Source of the DNA: Actinomycetes bacterium
GTDB lineage: Bacteria > Actinomycetota > Actinomycetes > Actinomycetales > Microbacteriaceae
DNA length: 47,483 bases
Direction: 5' to 3'
Assembly: GCA_023432005.1 (NCBI GenBank)
Contig: JAEYVF010000056.1
Span: 1-47,483, forward strand
The notes under the pieces were generated by a model, which did not search any database, was not told where the DNA came from, and saw only the letters and a list, made by a program, of their open reading frames with translations. This document shows, piece by piece, positions 34,799 through 43,208 of this stretch (within the stretch, counting starts at the first letter, position 1; the number at the start of each line of letters is the position of its first letter). Made by a program: the position numbers and the translations under genes.

Positions 34799-35821
34799 TC
34801 ATGCACCTGAGGTCGGGCGGACAGCGCTCGACTCCCGCACGACGAGCTCGGGCTGGAACACGACCTGCCGCGGCGCGAGGCCCGGGTCGTCCGCCTCCTC
34901 GAGCAGGATGCGCAGTGCCGTCTGGCCGATGAGCCGGCTCGGCTGGCGGATGGAGCTGAGCGGCACGACGGTCGCCGCGGCGAAGTCGATGTCGTCGAAG
35001 CCGACGATCGCGACGTCCTCGGGCACGCGCACCTCGCCGCGCATGACGAGCGCCTGCAGGAGGCCGACGGCGAGCAGGTCGTTGGCGGCGAAGACGGCCT
35101 CGGGTCGCTCCGCGGGCGCCCGTGCGAGGAGCTCCTCCCCCATCCGGCGCCCCTCGAGCACCGAGAGCGCGGCGCCCTCGAGCACCTCGATCGTGGCACC
35201 CGGCACCGCCTCGACGGCCTGGCGCGCGCCCGCGAGACGATCGGCCACCTGGCGGATCGCGAGCGGCCCCGCGACGAACGCGATGCGGCGGCGTCCCTGC
35301 TCGAGCAGGTGCGTGACGGCCGTGCGCCCGCCCGCGTGGTCGTCGACCGACACCGAGCTGAGCGCGCCCTGCTCCGCCATCCGGTCGACGAGCACGACCG
35401 GGGTGCCGAGCGCGCGCAGACGCTCGAGCCGCTCGCGGATGTCGCCGAGCGGCGAGACGAGCACCCCGCGCACGCGCTGCTCCTCGAAGAGGTCGAGGTA
35501 GGCCGCCTCGCGCTCGGGCTTCTCGTCGCTGTCGCCGAGCAGCACGGCGACGCCGTGCTCGGCGGCCTCGTCCTCGGCGCCGCGGGCGATGTCGGTGAAG
35601 AACGGGTTGCGGGCGTCGAGCACGACGAGCCCGACGGAGCTCGAGCGTCCGGCGCGCAGCTGGCGGGCGGCGTCGTTGCGCACGTAGCCGAGCGCGCGGA
35701 TGGCGTCGTGCACACGCGTCACGACGGCATCCGAGACCCGGTCGGCACGGTTGAGCACGTTGGAGACGGTCCCGACGGAGACGCCGGCGCGCTCGGCCAC
35801 ATCGCGGATCGAGACCGCCAT
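34799..35821 (-). CDS. LacI family regulator of the rhamnose operon
   Basis: A 340-residue LacI/GalR repressor. The helix-turn-helix is at the N-terminus (SIRDVAERAGVSVGTVSNVL) with hinge LRAGRSSSVGLVV, followed by the periplasmic-binding-like sugar domain. ATG at 35821 follows GGAGGGGG; upstream in-frame codons are not needed. It is divergent from rhaI, and a palindrome with a CG at its centre lies at 35915-35926 in the rhaI leader, so it most likely represses the rha genes in the absence of rhamnose or rhamnulose. Confidence 0.9.
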   Translation of the reverse strand: MAVSIRDVAERAGVSVGTVSNVLNRADRVSDAVVTRVHDAIRALGYVRNDAARQLRAGRSSSVGLVVLDARNPFFTDIARGAEDEAAEHGVAVLLGDSDEKPEREAAYLDLFEEQRVRGVLVSPLGDIRERLERLRALGTPVVLVDRMAEQGALSSVSVDDHAGGRTAVTHLLEQGRRRIAFVAGPLAIRQVADRLAGARQAVEAVPGATIEVLEGAALSVLEGRRMGEELLARAPAERPEAVFAANDLLAVGLLQALVMRGEVRVPEDVAIVGFDDIDFAAATVVPLSSIRQPSRLIGQTALRILLEEADDPGLAPRQVVFQPELVVRESSAVRPTSGA

Positions 35822-35874
35822 CGGCACCCCCTCCCGCGTCCCGGGCGGACGCGGTTGCGACACTAGCGGACGAC

Positions 35875-35903
35875 TTGACGCCCTCCCGGGTGCGGCCTAC
35901 GGT
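35875..35903 (+). promoter_or_regulatory. rhaI promoter
   Basis: TTGACG (35875-35880), a 17-base spacer and TACGGT (35898-35903). The transcript would begin near 35910, immediately before the operator. Confidence 0.6.
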
Positions 35904-35914
35904 AGCCCTGGATG

Positions 35915-35926
35915 TGAATCGTTTCA
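35915..35926. promoter_or_regulatory. LacI-type operator of the rha operon
   Basis: TGAATCGTTTCA is a near-perfect palindrome centred on CG, the hallmark of LacI-family sites. It lies 12 bases after the -10 of rhaI, at the start of the transcript. Confidence 0.7.
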
Positions 35927-35947
35927 ACCACACGACGGCAGGGACAC

Positions 35948-37114
35948 ATGACCGACCTCACCTCGATCGCGCCGCTCCTCGACGAGCAGGCCATCGAGCT
36001 CCCCTCCTGGGCCTTCGGCAACTCCGGCACCCGCTTCAAGGTGTTCGCGCAGCCCGGCGTGCCGCGCGACCCCTACGAGAAGATCTCCGACGCCGCGCAG
36101 GTGCACCGTCACACGGGCCTCGCGCCGACCGTCGCGCTGCACATCCCGTGGGACAAGGTCGACGATTACACCGACCTCGCCCGCCACGCCGAGGAGAACG
36201 GCGTCGCGCTCGGCACCATCAACTCCAACACCTTCCAGGACGACGTCTACAAGCTCGGCTCGCTCACCCACAGCGACCCCGCCATCCGCCAGAAGGCCAT
36301 CGATCACCACTACGCGTGCATCGACATCATGGGCGAGACCGGCAGCCGCGACCTCAAGATCTGGCTCGCCGACGGCACCAACTACCCGGGTCAGGACGAC
36401 ATCCGCGGCCGCCAGGATCGCCTCGCCGACTCGCTCGCCACGATCTACGAGCGGATCGGCGACGGGCAGCGCCTCGTGCTCGAGTACAAGTTCTTCGAGC
36501 CCGCGTTCTACCACACCGACGTGCCCGACTGGGGAACGGCCTACGCGCAGGTGTCCGCCCTCGGCGAGCGCGCCGTCGTGTGCCTCGACACGGGCCACCA
36601 CGCGCCGGGCACGAACATCGAGTTCATCGTCATGCAGCTGCTGAGGCTCGGGAAGCTCGGCTCCTTCGATTTCAACTCGCGCTTCTACGCCGACGACGAC
36701 CTCATCGTGGGCGCGGCCGACCCGTTCCAGCTGTTCCGCATCCTCGTCGAGGTCGTGCGGGGCGGCGGGTACGGCCGCGACTCCGACGTCGCGTTCATGC
36801 TCGACCAGTGCCACAACATCGAGGACAAGATCCCCGGCCAGATCCGCAGCGTGCTCAACGTGCAGGAGATGACCGCGCGGGCGTTGCTCGTCGACCGCGA
36901 GGCGCTCGCCGCCGCGCAGGCGGCGGGCGACGTGCTCACGGCGAACGGCATCCTCATGGACGCCTTCTACACGGATGTGCGCCCCGGCCTCGCGGCGTAT
37001 CGCGAGGCCAAGGGGCTGCCCGCAGACCCCATGGCGGCGTACGCGGCGTCGGGCTACGCGCAGGGCATCATCGACGCACGTCAGGGTGGCGCGCAGGCGG
37101 GCTGGGGCGCCTGA
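35948..37114 (+). CDS. rhaI: L-rhamnose isomerase
   Basis: A 388-residue enzyme of the Pseudomonas/actinobacterial L-rhamnose isomerase type (not the E. coli RhaA type), converting L-rhamnose to L-rhamnulose in a TIM barrel with two metal ions. Family stretches include LPSWAFGNSGTRFKVF, GTINSNTFQDD, EYKFFEPAFYHTDVPDWGTA, CLDTGHHAPGTNIEF and FDFNSRFYADDDL. It heads a three-gene operon; its TGA overlaps the next ATG by one base (TGATG). It is controlled by the promoter and LacI operator just upstream. Confidence 0.93.
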   Translation: MTDLTSIAPLLDEQAIELPSWAFGNSGTRFKVFAQPGVPRDPYEKISDAAQVHRHTGLAPTVALHIPWDKVDDYTDLARHAEENGVALGTINSNTFQDDVYKLGSLTHSDPAIRQKAIDHHYACIDIMGETGSRDLKIWLADGTNYPGQDDIRGRQDRLADSLATIYERIGDGQRLVLEYKFFEPAFYHTDVPDWGTAYAQVSALGERAVVCLDTGHHAPGTNIEFIVMQLLRLGKLGSFDFNSRFYADDDLIVGAADPFQLFRILVEVVRGGGYGRDSDVAFMLDQCHNIEDKIPGQIRSVLNVQEMTARALLVDREALAAAQAAGDVLTANGILMDAFYTDVRPGLAAYREAKGLPADPMAAYAASGYAQGIIDARQGGAQAGWGA

Positions 37115-39150
37115 TGACGAACTCCGCCGTCGCCGAGCTCATCGCGCGCAGCAATCGCCTCGGCTCCGACCCGAGGATCACCAACTACGCGGGCGGCAAC
37201 ACCTCCGCGAAGGGCACCGCGACCGACCCCGTGACGGGCGAGCAGGTGGAGCTGCTGTGGGTCAAGGGATCGGGAGGCGACCTCGGCACCCTCACCGAAT
37301 CGGGCCTCGCCGTGCTCCGCCTCGACCGCGTCCGCTCGCTCGTCGACGTCTACCCCGGCATCGACCGCGAAGACGAGATGGTCGCGGCCTTCGACTACTG
37401 CCTGCACGGCAAGGGCGGTGCGGCCCCCTCGATCGACACGGCCATGCACGGCCTCGTCGACGCGCCGCACGTCGACCACCTGCACCCGGATGCGGGCATC
37501 GCCTTCGCGACGGCGGCCGACGGCGAGGAGCTCACGAAGAGGGCCTTCGGCGACAGGGTCGTCTGGGTGCCGTGGCGCCGCCCCGGATTCCAGCTCGGCC
37601 TCGACATCGCCGCCATCAAGCAGGGCAACCCGCAGGCGATCGGCTGCATCCTCGGCGGCCACGGCATCACGGCATGGGGCGACACGAGCGACGAGGCCGA
37701 GAGCAACAGCCGCTGGATCATCGACACCGCGCAGGCCTACCTCGACGAGCACGGCGACGCCGCCCCGTTCGGCGCGCACGTCGCCGCGAACGCCGCCCTC
37801 CCCGAGGCCGAGCGTCGCGCGAAGGCCGCCGCCCTGTTCCCCACCATCCGCGGCCTCGCAAGTCACGACAAGCCCATGGTCGGCCACTTCACCGACGACC
37901 CCCGCGTGCTCGAGTTCCTCGCCTCCGAGAAGGCCCCCGCGCTCGCCGCACTCGGCACGAGCTGCCCCGACCACTTCCTGCGCACGAAGGTCAAGCCGCT
38001 GCTGCTCGACCTGCCCGCCGACGCATCCGTCGACGACGCGATCGCCCGCCTCGGCGAGCTGCACGAGGCCTACCGCGCCGACTACACGGCGTACCACGAG
38101 GCCCACGCGGATGCCGACTCCCCCGCCATCCGCGGGGCCGACCCGGCGATCGTGCTCGTGCCGGGCGTCGGCATGTTCAGCTTCGGCGCCAACAAGCAGA
38201 CCGCGCGCGTGGCCGGCGAGTTCTATCTCAACGCCATCAACGTCATGCGCGGGGCCGAGGCCGTCTCGAGCTACACGCCCATCTCCGACGCCGAGAAGTT
38301 CCGCATCGAGTACTGGGCGCTCGAGGAGGCGAAGCTGCAGCGCATGCCGAAGCCCAAGTCGCACGCGACGCGCGTCGCCTTCGTGACGGGCGCGGCATCC
38401 GGCATCGGCAAGGCGATCGCGACGCGCCTCGCTGCCGACGGCGCGTGCGTCGTCATCGCCGACCTCGACCTCGACAAGGCGCAGGCCGCCGCCGCCGAGC
38501 TCGGGAACACGGATGTCGCGATCGGAGTCCAGGTCGACGTGACCGACGCCGCGCAGGTCGAGGCGGCGATCACGGATGCCGTGCTCGCCTTCGGAGGAGT
38601 CGACCTCGTCGTCAACAACGCCGGCATCTCGCTCTCGAAGCCGCTGCTCGAGACGACCGAGAAGGACTGGGACCTGCAACACGACATCATGGCGAAGGGC
38701 TCGTTCCTCGTCTCGAAGGCCGCCGCGCGCGTTCTCATCGAGCAGGGCATGGGCGGCGACATCGTCTACATCGCGTCGAAGAACGCCGTGTTCGCGGGTC
38801 CGAACAACATCGCCTACTCGGCGACGAAGGCCGACCAGGCCCACCAGGTGCGCCTGCTGGCGGTCGAGCTCGGCGAGCACGGCGTGCGCGTCAACGGGGT
38901 CAACCCCGATGGCGTCGTGCGCGGCTCGGGAATCTTCGCCTCCGGATGGGGTGCCAACCGCGCGAAGACCTACGGCATCCCCGAGGAGGACCTCGGCAAG
39001 TTCTACGCCCAGCGCACGATCCTGGGGCGCGAGGTGCTGCCCGACAACGTCGCGAACGCGGTGGCCGCGGTCACGGGGCCCGACTTCTCGCACACGACGG
39101 GCCTGCACATCCCGGTCGACGCGGGCGTCGCCGCGGCGTTCCTGCGGTAG
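37114..39150 (+). CDS. rhaEW: Bifunctional rhamnulose-1-phosphate aldolase / L-lactaldehyde dehydrogenase
   Basis: A 678-residue fusion. Residues 1 to about 410 form a class II aldolase with the metal-binding HVDHLHP (119-125) and GGHG (181-184). Residues from about 420 form a short-chain dehydrogenase with TGAASGIG (425-432), VVNNAG and the YSATK catalytic pair. The aldolase splits rhamnulose 1-phosphate to DHAP and L-lactaldehyde, and the dehydrogenase oxidises the latter, probably to L-lactate, as in Bacillus RhaEW (YuxG). It starts at 37114 with TGATG overlap with rhaI. The symbol follows the Bacillus name. Confidence 0.93.
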   Translation: MTNSAVAELIARSNRLGSDPRITNYAGGNTSAKGTATDPVTGEQVELLWVKGSGGDLGTLTESGLAVLRLDRVRSLVDVYPGIDREDEMVAAFDYCLHGKGGAAPSIDTAMHGLVDAPHVDHLHPDAGIAFATAADGEELTKRAFGDRVVWVPWRRPGFQLGLDIAAIKQGNPQAIGCILGGHGITAWGDTSDEAESNSRWIIDTAQAYLDEHGDAAPFGAHVAANAALPEAERRAKAAALFPTIRGLASHDKPMVGHFTDDPRVLEFLASEKAPALAALGTSCPDHFLRTKVKPLLLDLPADASVDDAIARLGELHEAYRADYTAYHEAHADADSPAIRGADPAIVLVPGVGMFSFGANKQTARVAGEFYLNAINVMRGAEAVSSYTPISDAEKFRIEYWALEEAKLQRMPKPKSHATRVAFVTGAASGIGKAIATRLAADGACVVIADLDLDKAQAAAAELGNTDVAIGVQVDVTDAAQVEAAITDAVLAFGGVDLVVNNAGISLSKPLLETTEKDWDLQHDIMAKGSFLVSKAAARVLIEQGMGGDIVYIASKNAVFAGPNNIAYSATKADQAHQVRLLAVELGEHGVRVNGVNPDGVVRGSGIFASGWGANRAKTYGIPEEDLGKFYAQRTILGREVLPDNVANAVAAVTGPDFSHTTGLHIPVDAGVAAAFLR

Positions 39151-39156
39151 GCGGGC

Positions 39157-40590
39157 ATGGCATCCGGCACGAGCGCGAGCGGCACGGGCACCGTCGCCGC
39201 CGTCGACCTCGGCGCGACGAGCGGCCGCGTCATCCTCGGCCACCTCGACGACGGCGCGCTGCGCCTCGAGGAGGTCGCGCGCTTCGCGAACGCGCCCGTG
39301 CGCACGCCCGACGGGCTGCACTGGTCGATCACGGAGCTCTACCGCGACGTCGTCGAGGGGCTCGCGGAGGGCGTGCGCCGCTCCCCCGGGCTGCTCTCGA
39401 TAGGCATCGACTCGTGGGCCGTCGACTACGCGCTCCTGCGAGACGGACGGATGCTCGGCGAGCCGTACTCCTATCGTGACGACCGCAACCTCGCGGCCGT
39501 CGACGTCGTGCACGAGCGCGTGCCGGCATCCGAGCTTTACGCCCGCAACGGCCTGCAGCACCTGCCGTTCAACACGCTGTTCCAGCTCACGGCCGACCGG
39601 CTCGCGGGCGCGCTCGAACGCGCCGACAGCTTCCTGCTCATCCCCGACCTGCTCGCCTTCTGGCTCACCGGCCGGCAGGTCGCGGAGCGCACGAACGCGT
39701 CGACGACGGGCCTCGTCGAGGTCTCGACCGGCCGCTGGGACACCGCGCTCATGGAGCGCCTCGACCTGCCCCCGCACCTCGCGCGCGCCCTCGTCGACCC
39801 CGGCACCGTGCTCGGGCCCCTGCTGCCGAGCGCGCTGCGCGGCACGGGGGCGACGGATGCGGTGGTCACGGCCGTCGGCTCGCACGACACCGCCTCGGCG
39901 GTCGTCGCCGTGCCGTCGACAGACCGCGATGTCGCCTACATCTCGTGCGGCACGTGGTCGCTCGTGGGCGTCGAGCTCGACCGCCCCGTCGTGAGCGAGG
40001 CGAGCCGTCTCGCGGGCTTCACGAACGAGGGCGGCGTCGACGGGCGCGTGCGCTACCTGCACAACGTCATGGGCCTGTGGCTGCTGTCGGAGTCGGTGCG
40101 CGAGTGGGAGAAGTCGGGCGAGCGCGTCGAGCTCGCCGAGCTGCTCGCGGCGGCCGAGCAGGTCACGGGCGAGGTGCCGGTGTTCGACGCCGACGACCCC
40201 GTGTTCCTCGCGCCGGGCGGCATGCCCGAGCGCATCTCGGCGTGGTTCGCGGAGCGCGGACTGCGCGCGCCCGCGTCGCGACCGGAACTCGTGCGCTCGA
40301 TCCTCGTGAGCCTCGCGCAGGCCTACGCCGCGACGATCCGGAAGGCGTCCGAGCTCTCGGGCGTGCGCATCCGAACCGTGCACCTCGTGGGCGGCGGCTC
40401 GCAGAACGAGCTGCTGTGCCGGCTCACGGCGGAGGCCACGGGCCTGCCCGTCGTCGCGGGCCCTGTCGAGGCGACCGCGATCGGCAACGTGCTTGTGCAG
40501 GCCCGCGCCCACGGCCTCGTCTCGGGCACCCTCGAGGACCTCCGCGCCCTCGTCGCCCGCTCGTTCCCCGTCACCCGCTACGCCCCCTGA
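39157..40590 (+). CDS. rhaB: L-rhamnulokinase
   Basis: A 477-residue FGGY-family sugar kinase that phosphorylates L-rhamnulose with ATP. The N-terminal phosphate site reads AAVDLGATSGRV, the substrate region IGIDSWAVDYALL, and the second ATP site CGTWSLVGVEL and HLVGGGSQNELLC. It begins six bases after the aldolase gene and closes the operon. It is convergent with the GH78 gene; a short GGGCG-AAGGG-CGCCC hairpin (40622-40636) lies in the 47-bp gap, without a T-run. Confidence 0.94.
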   Translation: MASGTSASGTGTVAAVDLGATSGRVILGHLDDGALRLEEVARFANAPVRTPDGLHWSITELYRDVVEGLAEGVRRSPGLLSIGIDSWAVDYALLRDGRMLGEPYSYRDDRNLAAVDVVHERVPASELYARNGLQHLPFNTLFQLTADRLAGALERADSFLLIPDLLAFWLTGRQVAERTNASTTGLVEVSTGRWDTALMERLDLPPHLARALVDPGTVLGPLLPSALRGTGATDAVVTAVGSHDTASAVVAVPSTDRDVAYISCGTWSLVGVELDRPVVSEASRLAGFTNEGGVDGRVRYLHNVMGLWLLSESVREWEKSGERVELAELLAAAEQVTGEVPVFDADDPVFLAPGGMPERISAWFAERGLRAPASRPELVRSILVSLAQAYAATIRKASELSGVRIRTVHLVGGGSQNELLCRLTAEATGLPVVAGPVEATAIGNVLVQARAHGLVSGTLEDLRALVARSFPVTRYAP

Positions 40591-40637
40591 CCCGGCCCGC
40601 TTCGTCACACGCTGCAGCCCTGGGCGAAGGGCGCCCG

Positions 40638-43208
40638 TCATCCCTGGCGCGTGTCGGCAAGCGCTGCAGCGTTCGGCAACTCGCACGTGAACTCGTGCGT
40701 CCCCGAGCCGACCTCGTGGTGGGTGCCGTCGGGGAGCTCGACCTCGCAGCGGGTCGAGACGGGGACCTCGACGCGGAGTGCGAAGGTGCCCGCGTCGACG
40801 GACCACGACGAGCTCGCACGACCGTACGGCGTGCGCACGCCGCCCCGCGCCCACGTGAGCCCGCCGCCCGGCAGCGGCCGCACGCGGAACCGGCGGTAGC
40901 CGCCCTCGAGAGGCTCGAGCCCCGCGACCCGGCGGTACAGCCAATCGCCCACGGCGCCCGCCGCGTAGTGGTTGAACGACACCATGCCGCCCGTGTCCTC
41001 GCCAGTCTGCAGGTCGGCCGTGTTGACCGTGCCGTCGGGGCGCAGCGCGTCCCAGCGCTCCCAGATCGTCGTGCCGCCCGACTCCACCATGTAGAGCCAC
41101 GAGGGGCACGAGGTCTGCAGCAGCAGCTCATACGCCTCGCCGACCCGCCCGCTGTCGGAGAGCGCGAAGAGGATGAACGGGGTGCCCGTGAAGCCCGTCT
41201 GCAGGTGCCCTCCCGCGTCGCGGATGAGGCGCACGAGGTTGTCTGCCATCCGCGCGGTCTCGGCGCCCTCGGTCATCCCGAACGCGAGCGGCAGCACGTA
41301 GCCCGTCTGGAACTCGGTGCCGAGCGTGCCCGCGCCGTCGGTGAAGACGTTGCGGTAGGCCCGGATGACCCGCTCGCGCTCGGCGCGGAACCGGCGGGCA
41401 TCCGCGTCCTCGCCGAGCAGCTCGGCGATGCGCGCGACGATGCCGTACGAGTTCGCGAGGTAGGCCGTCGCGACCCAGCGTCCGCGGCGGAGCCAGCCCT
41501 TCACATCCGTGTCGGGCGCCGTCCAGTCGCCGAAGTGGAAGAGGAACCGCCAGATGCGGCGACGGTCGGGCCGCACCGAGAAGAGGCTCGCCCACCACGC
41601 GGCCGCCTTCAGGAACCGCCGCATCGTCGGGTACTGGCGACGCAGCATCCCGAGGTCGCCGCGAGCGAGGTACTCGGCCCACGGCGCGAGCACGCACACG
41701 TCGCCCCACGCCGCGGTCGCGACCACCGGGAACGGGTTGCCGGCACGCGGCACGACCATAGGGATGCCGCCCCCGCGCGATTGCTCGGCGTTCACGTCAC
41801 GCAGCCACTTGCCGAGGAAACGCCCCATGTCGAAGTTGTACGACGCTGTCGACGCGAACACGGCGTAGTCGCCCGTCCACCCCTCGCGCTCGTCGCGCTG
41901 CGGGCAGTCGGTGGGGATGTCGACGAGGTTCGAACGGCCGCCCCAGCGGATCGCCGACTGCAACCGGTCGAGTCGCTCGTCGGAGCACGCGAAGTCGCCC
42001 GTCTGCTCGAGATCCGAGTGCAGCACGAGGGCATCGAGCTCGAGGTCCTCGGCGTCGACGCCCGTCACGCCCACGTAGCGGAAGCCCATGTAGGTGAAGC
42101 GCGGCGAATACGTCTGCTCGCCGTCGACGCACGTGTACGTCGCGGTCGCCTTGGCCGTGCGCAACGACTTCACGAAGAGCTCGCCGTCGACTGTCACCTC
42201 CGCGTGGCGGAACACGACGGTCTGACCGCGGCTGCCCCGGATGCGCGCCCGCACGACCCCCGCGAAGTTCTGCCCGAGGTCGTAGACGAGCTCGCCGCTC
42301 GGCGCGACCGTCTGCGCGACCGGCCGCAGCACCTCCTGAACGCGTACGGGCTGGCCGTAATCCGCGAGGATGCGCGGGCGCCCCGCGGGCTCCCCCGCGA
42401 GATCGGCGGGGCGCCAGCTCTGCTGATCCGGCGTCACGGTCGCGTCGAAGGTCTCGCCGTCGTACCACTCGGCCATCCGCACCGGTCCGTCGGCACTCAC
42501 CTCCCAGCCGGGGCCGGTCGCGATCGTCTCGATCGTGCCGTCGTCGTAGGCGAGGTGCAGCTCGAGCAAGAGCGCGGGCCGGTCGGCGTAGATGCGGTTC
42601 TTGCGCTTGTGGGTGAAGGAGCCGACCGCCCAGCCACCCGCGACCGTCGCCGTGAGCATCGAGCCCTCCCCCACGAGGTGCGTCACGTCGTACGTCTGGT
42701 ACTGCAGCTGGTGGCGGTAGGAGGTGAAGCCGGGGGCGAAGTAGCGGTCGCCCACCTTCCGACCGTCGAGCTCGAGCTCGTAGACACCGAGCGCCGTCGC
42801 CTCGATCCAGGCTCGGCGGAGGCCCGGGCGCGCGGCGATTCGCGCACGGAACACGAGCGGCACCGGCGAGCCGCCCTTCGGGGCGCGGGAGGTGGCGTCC
42901 GTGATCCAGCGCGCGGTCCAGCGGGTGCCGAGGCGACCCGTGCGGAACGTCGCGGTCGCCTCGGCCGTGGCGCCGCTCGTGCCCGTCGCGACGACGCGCA
43001 CCGTGTACTCCGTGCGGGGCTCGAGCGCCCCGCCGTAGACGGTACCCACCTGGTCGCTCGTCTCGACGCTCCAGTCGCCCGACGTGATCCGCGCGCGCGC
43101 GAGCTGCTCGCCGGGCACGTCCGACTCGAGCGCGAACGCGATGCGCGGCGCCTCGTCGGTCACGAGTCCCGACGCGAGCCCGTCGAGCGTGAGCGACGCG
43201 ATGCGCAT
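40638..43208 (-). CDS. Alpha-L-rhamnosidase (GH78), cytoplasmic
   Basis: An 856-residue glycoside hydrolase family 78 enzyme. Beta-sandwich modules occupy roughly residues 1-370; the (alpha/alpha)6 catalytic domain contains PTDCPQRDEREGWTGD, with the acidic residues typical of the family, and ESGGTTIWERWD with the second catalytic glutamate. No signal peptide is present, so it acts in the cytoplasm on imported rhamnosides. ATG at 43208 overlaps the GH3 stop (TGATG). It releases L-rhamnose that feeds the convergent rha operon. Confidence 0.92.
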   Translation of the reverse strand: MRIASLTLDGLASGLVTDEAPRIAFALESDVPGEQLARARITSGDWSVETSDQVGTVYGGALEPRTEYTVRVVATGTSGATAEATATFRTGRLGTRWTARWITDATSRAPKGGSPVPLVFRARIAARPGLRRAWIEATALGVYELELDGRKVGDRYFAPGFTSYRHQLQYQTYDVTHLVGEGSMLTATVAGGWAVGSFTHKRKNRIYADRPALLLELHLAYDDGTIETIATGPGWEVSADGPVRMAEWYDGETFDATVTPDQQSWRPADLAGEPAGRPRILADYGQPVRVQEVLRPVAQTVAPSGELVYDLGQNFAGVVRARIRGSRGQTVVFRHAEVTVDGELFVKSLRTAKATATYTCVDGEQTYSPRFTYMGFRYVGVTGVDAEDLELDALVLHSDLEQTGDFACSDERLDRLQSAIRWGGRSNLVDIPTDCPQRDEREGWTGDYAVFASTASYNFDMGRFLGKWLRDVNAEQSRGGGIPMVVPRAGNPFPVVATAAWGDVCVLAPWAEYLARGDLGMLRRQYPTMRRFLKAAAWWASLFSVRPDRRRIWRFLFHFGDWTAPDTDVKGWLRRGRWVATAYLANSYGIVARIAELLGEDADARRFRAERERVIRAYRNVFTDGAGTLGTEFQTGYVLPLAFGMTEGAETARMADNLVRLIRDAGGHLQTGFTGTPFILFALSDSGRVGEAYELLLQTSCPSWLYMVESGGTTIWERWDALRPDGTVNTADLQTGEDTGGMVSFNHYAAGAVGDWLYRRVAGLEPLEGGYRRFRVRPLPGGGLTWARGGVRTPYGRASSSWSVDAGTFALRVEVPVSTRCEVELPDGTHHEVGSGTHEFTCELPNAAALADTRQG

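Noticed and set aside
40622..40636. Rho-independent terminator after rhaB
   Set aside because: The stem is only 5 bp and no T-run follows; no classical terminator was found anywhere in the window.
37081..41109. Very long minus-strand open frame opposite the rha operon
   Set aside because: It is an antisense shadow of high-GC coding sequence: His/Arg/Asp/Val-rich composition and no motifs, while the plus strand encodes clear RhaI, RhaEW and RhaB.
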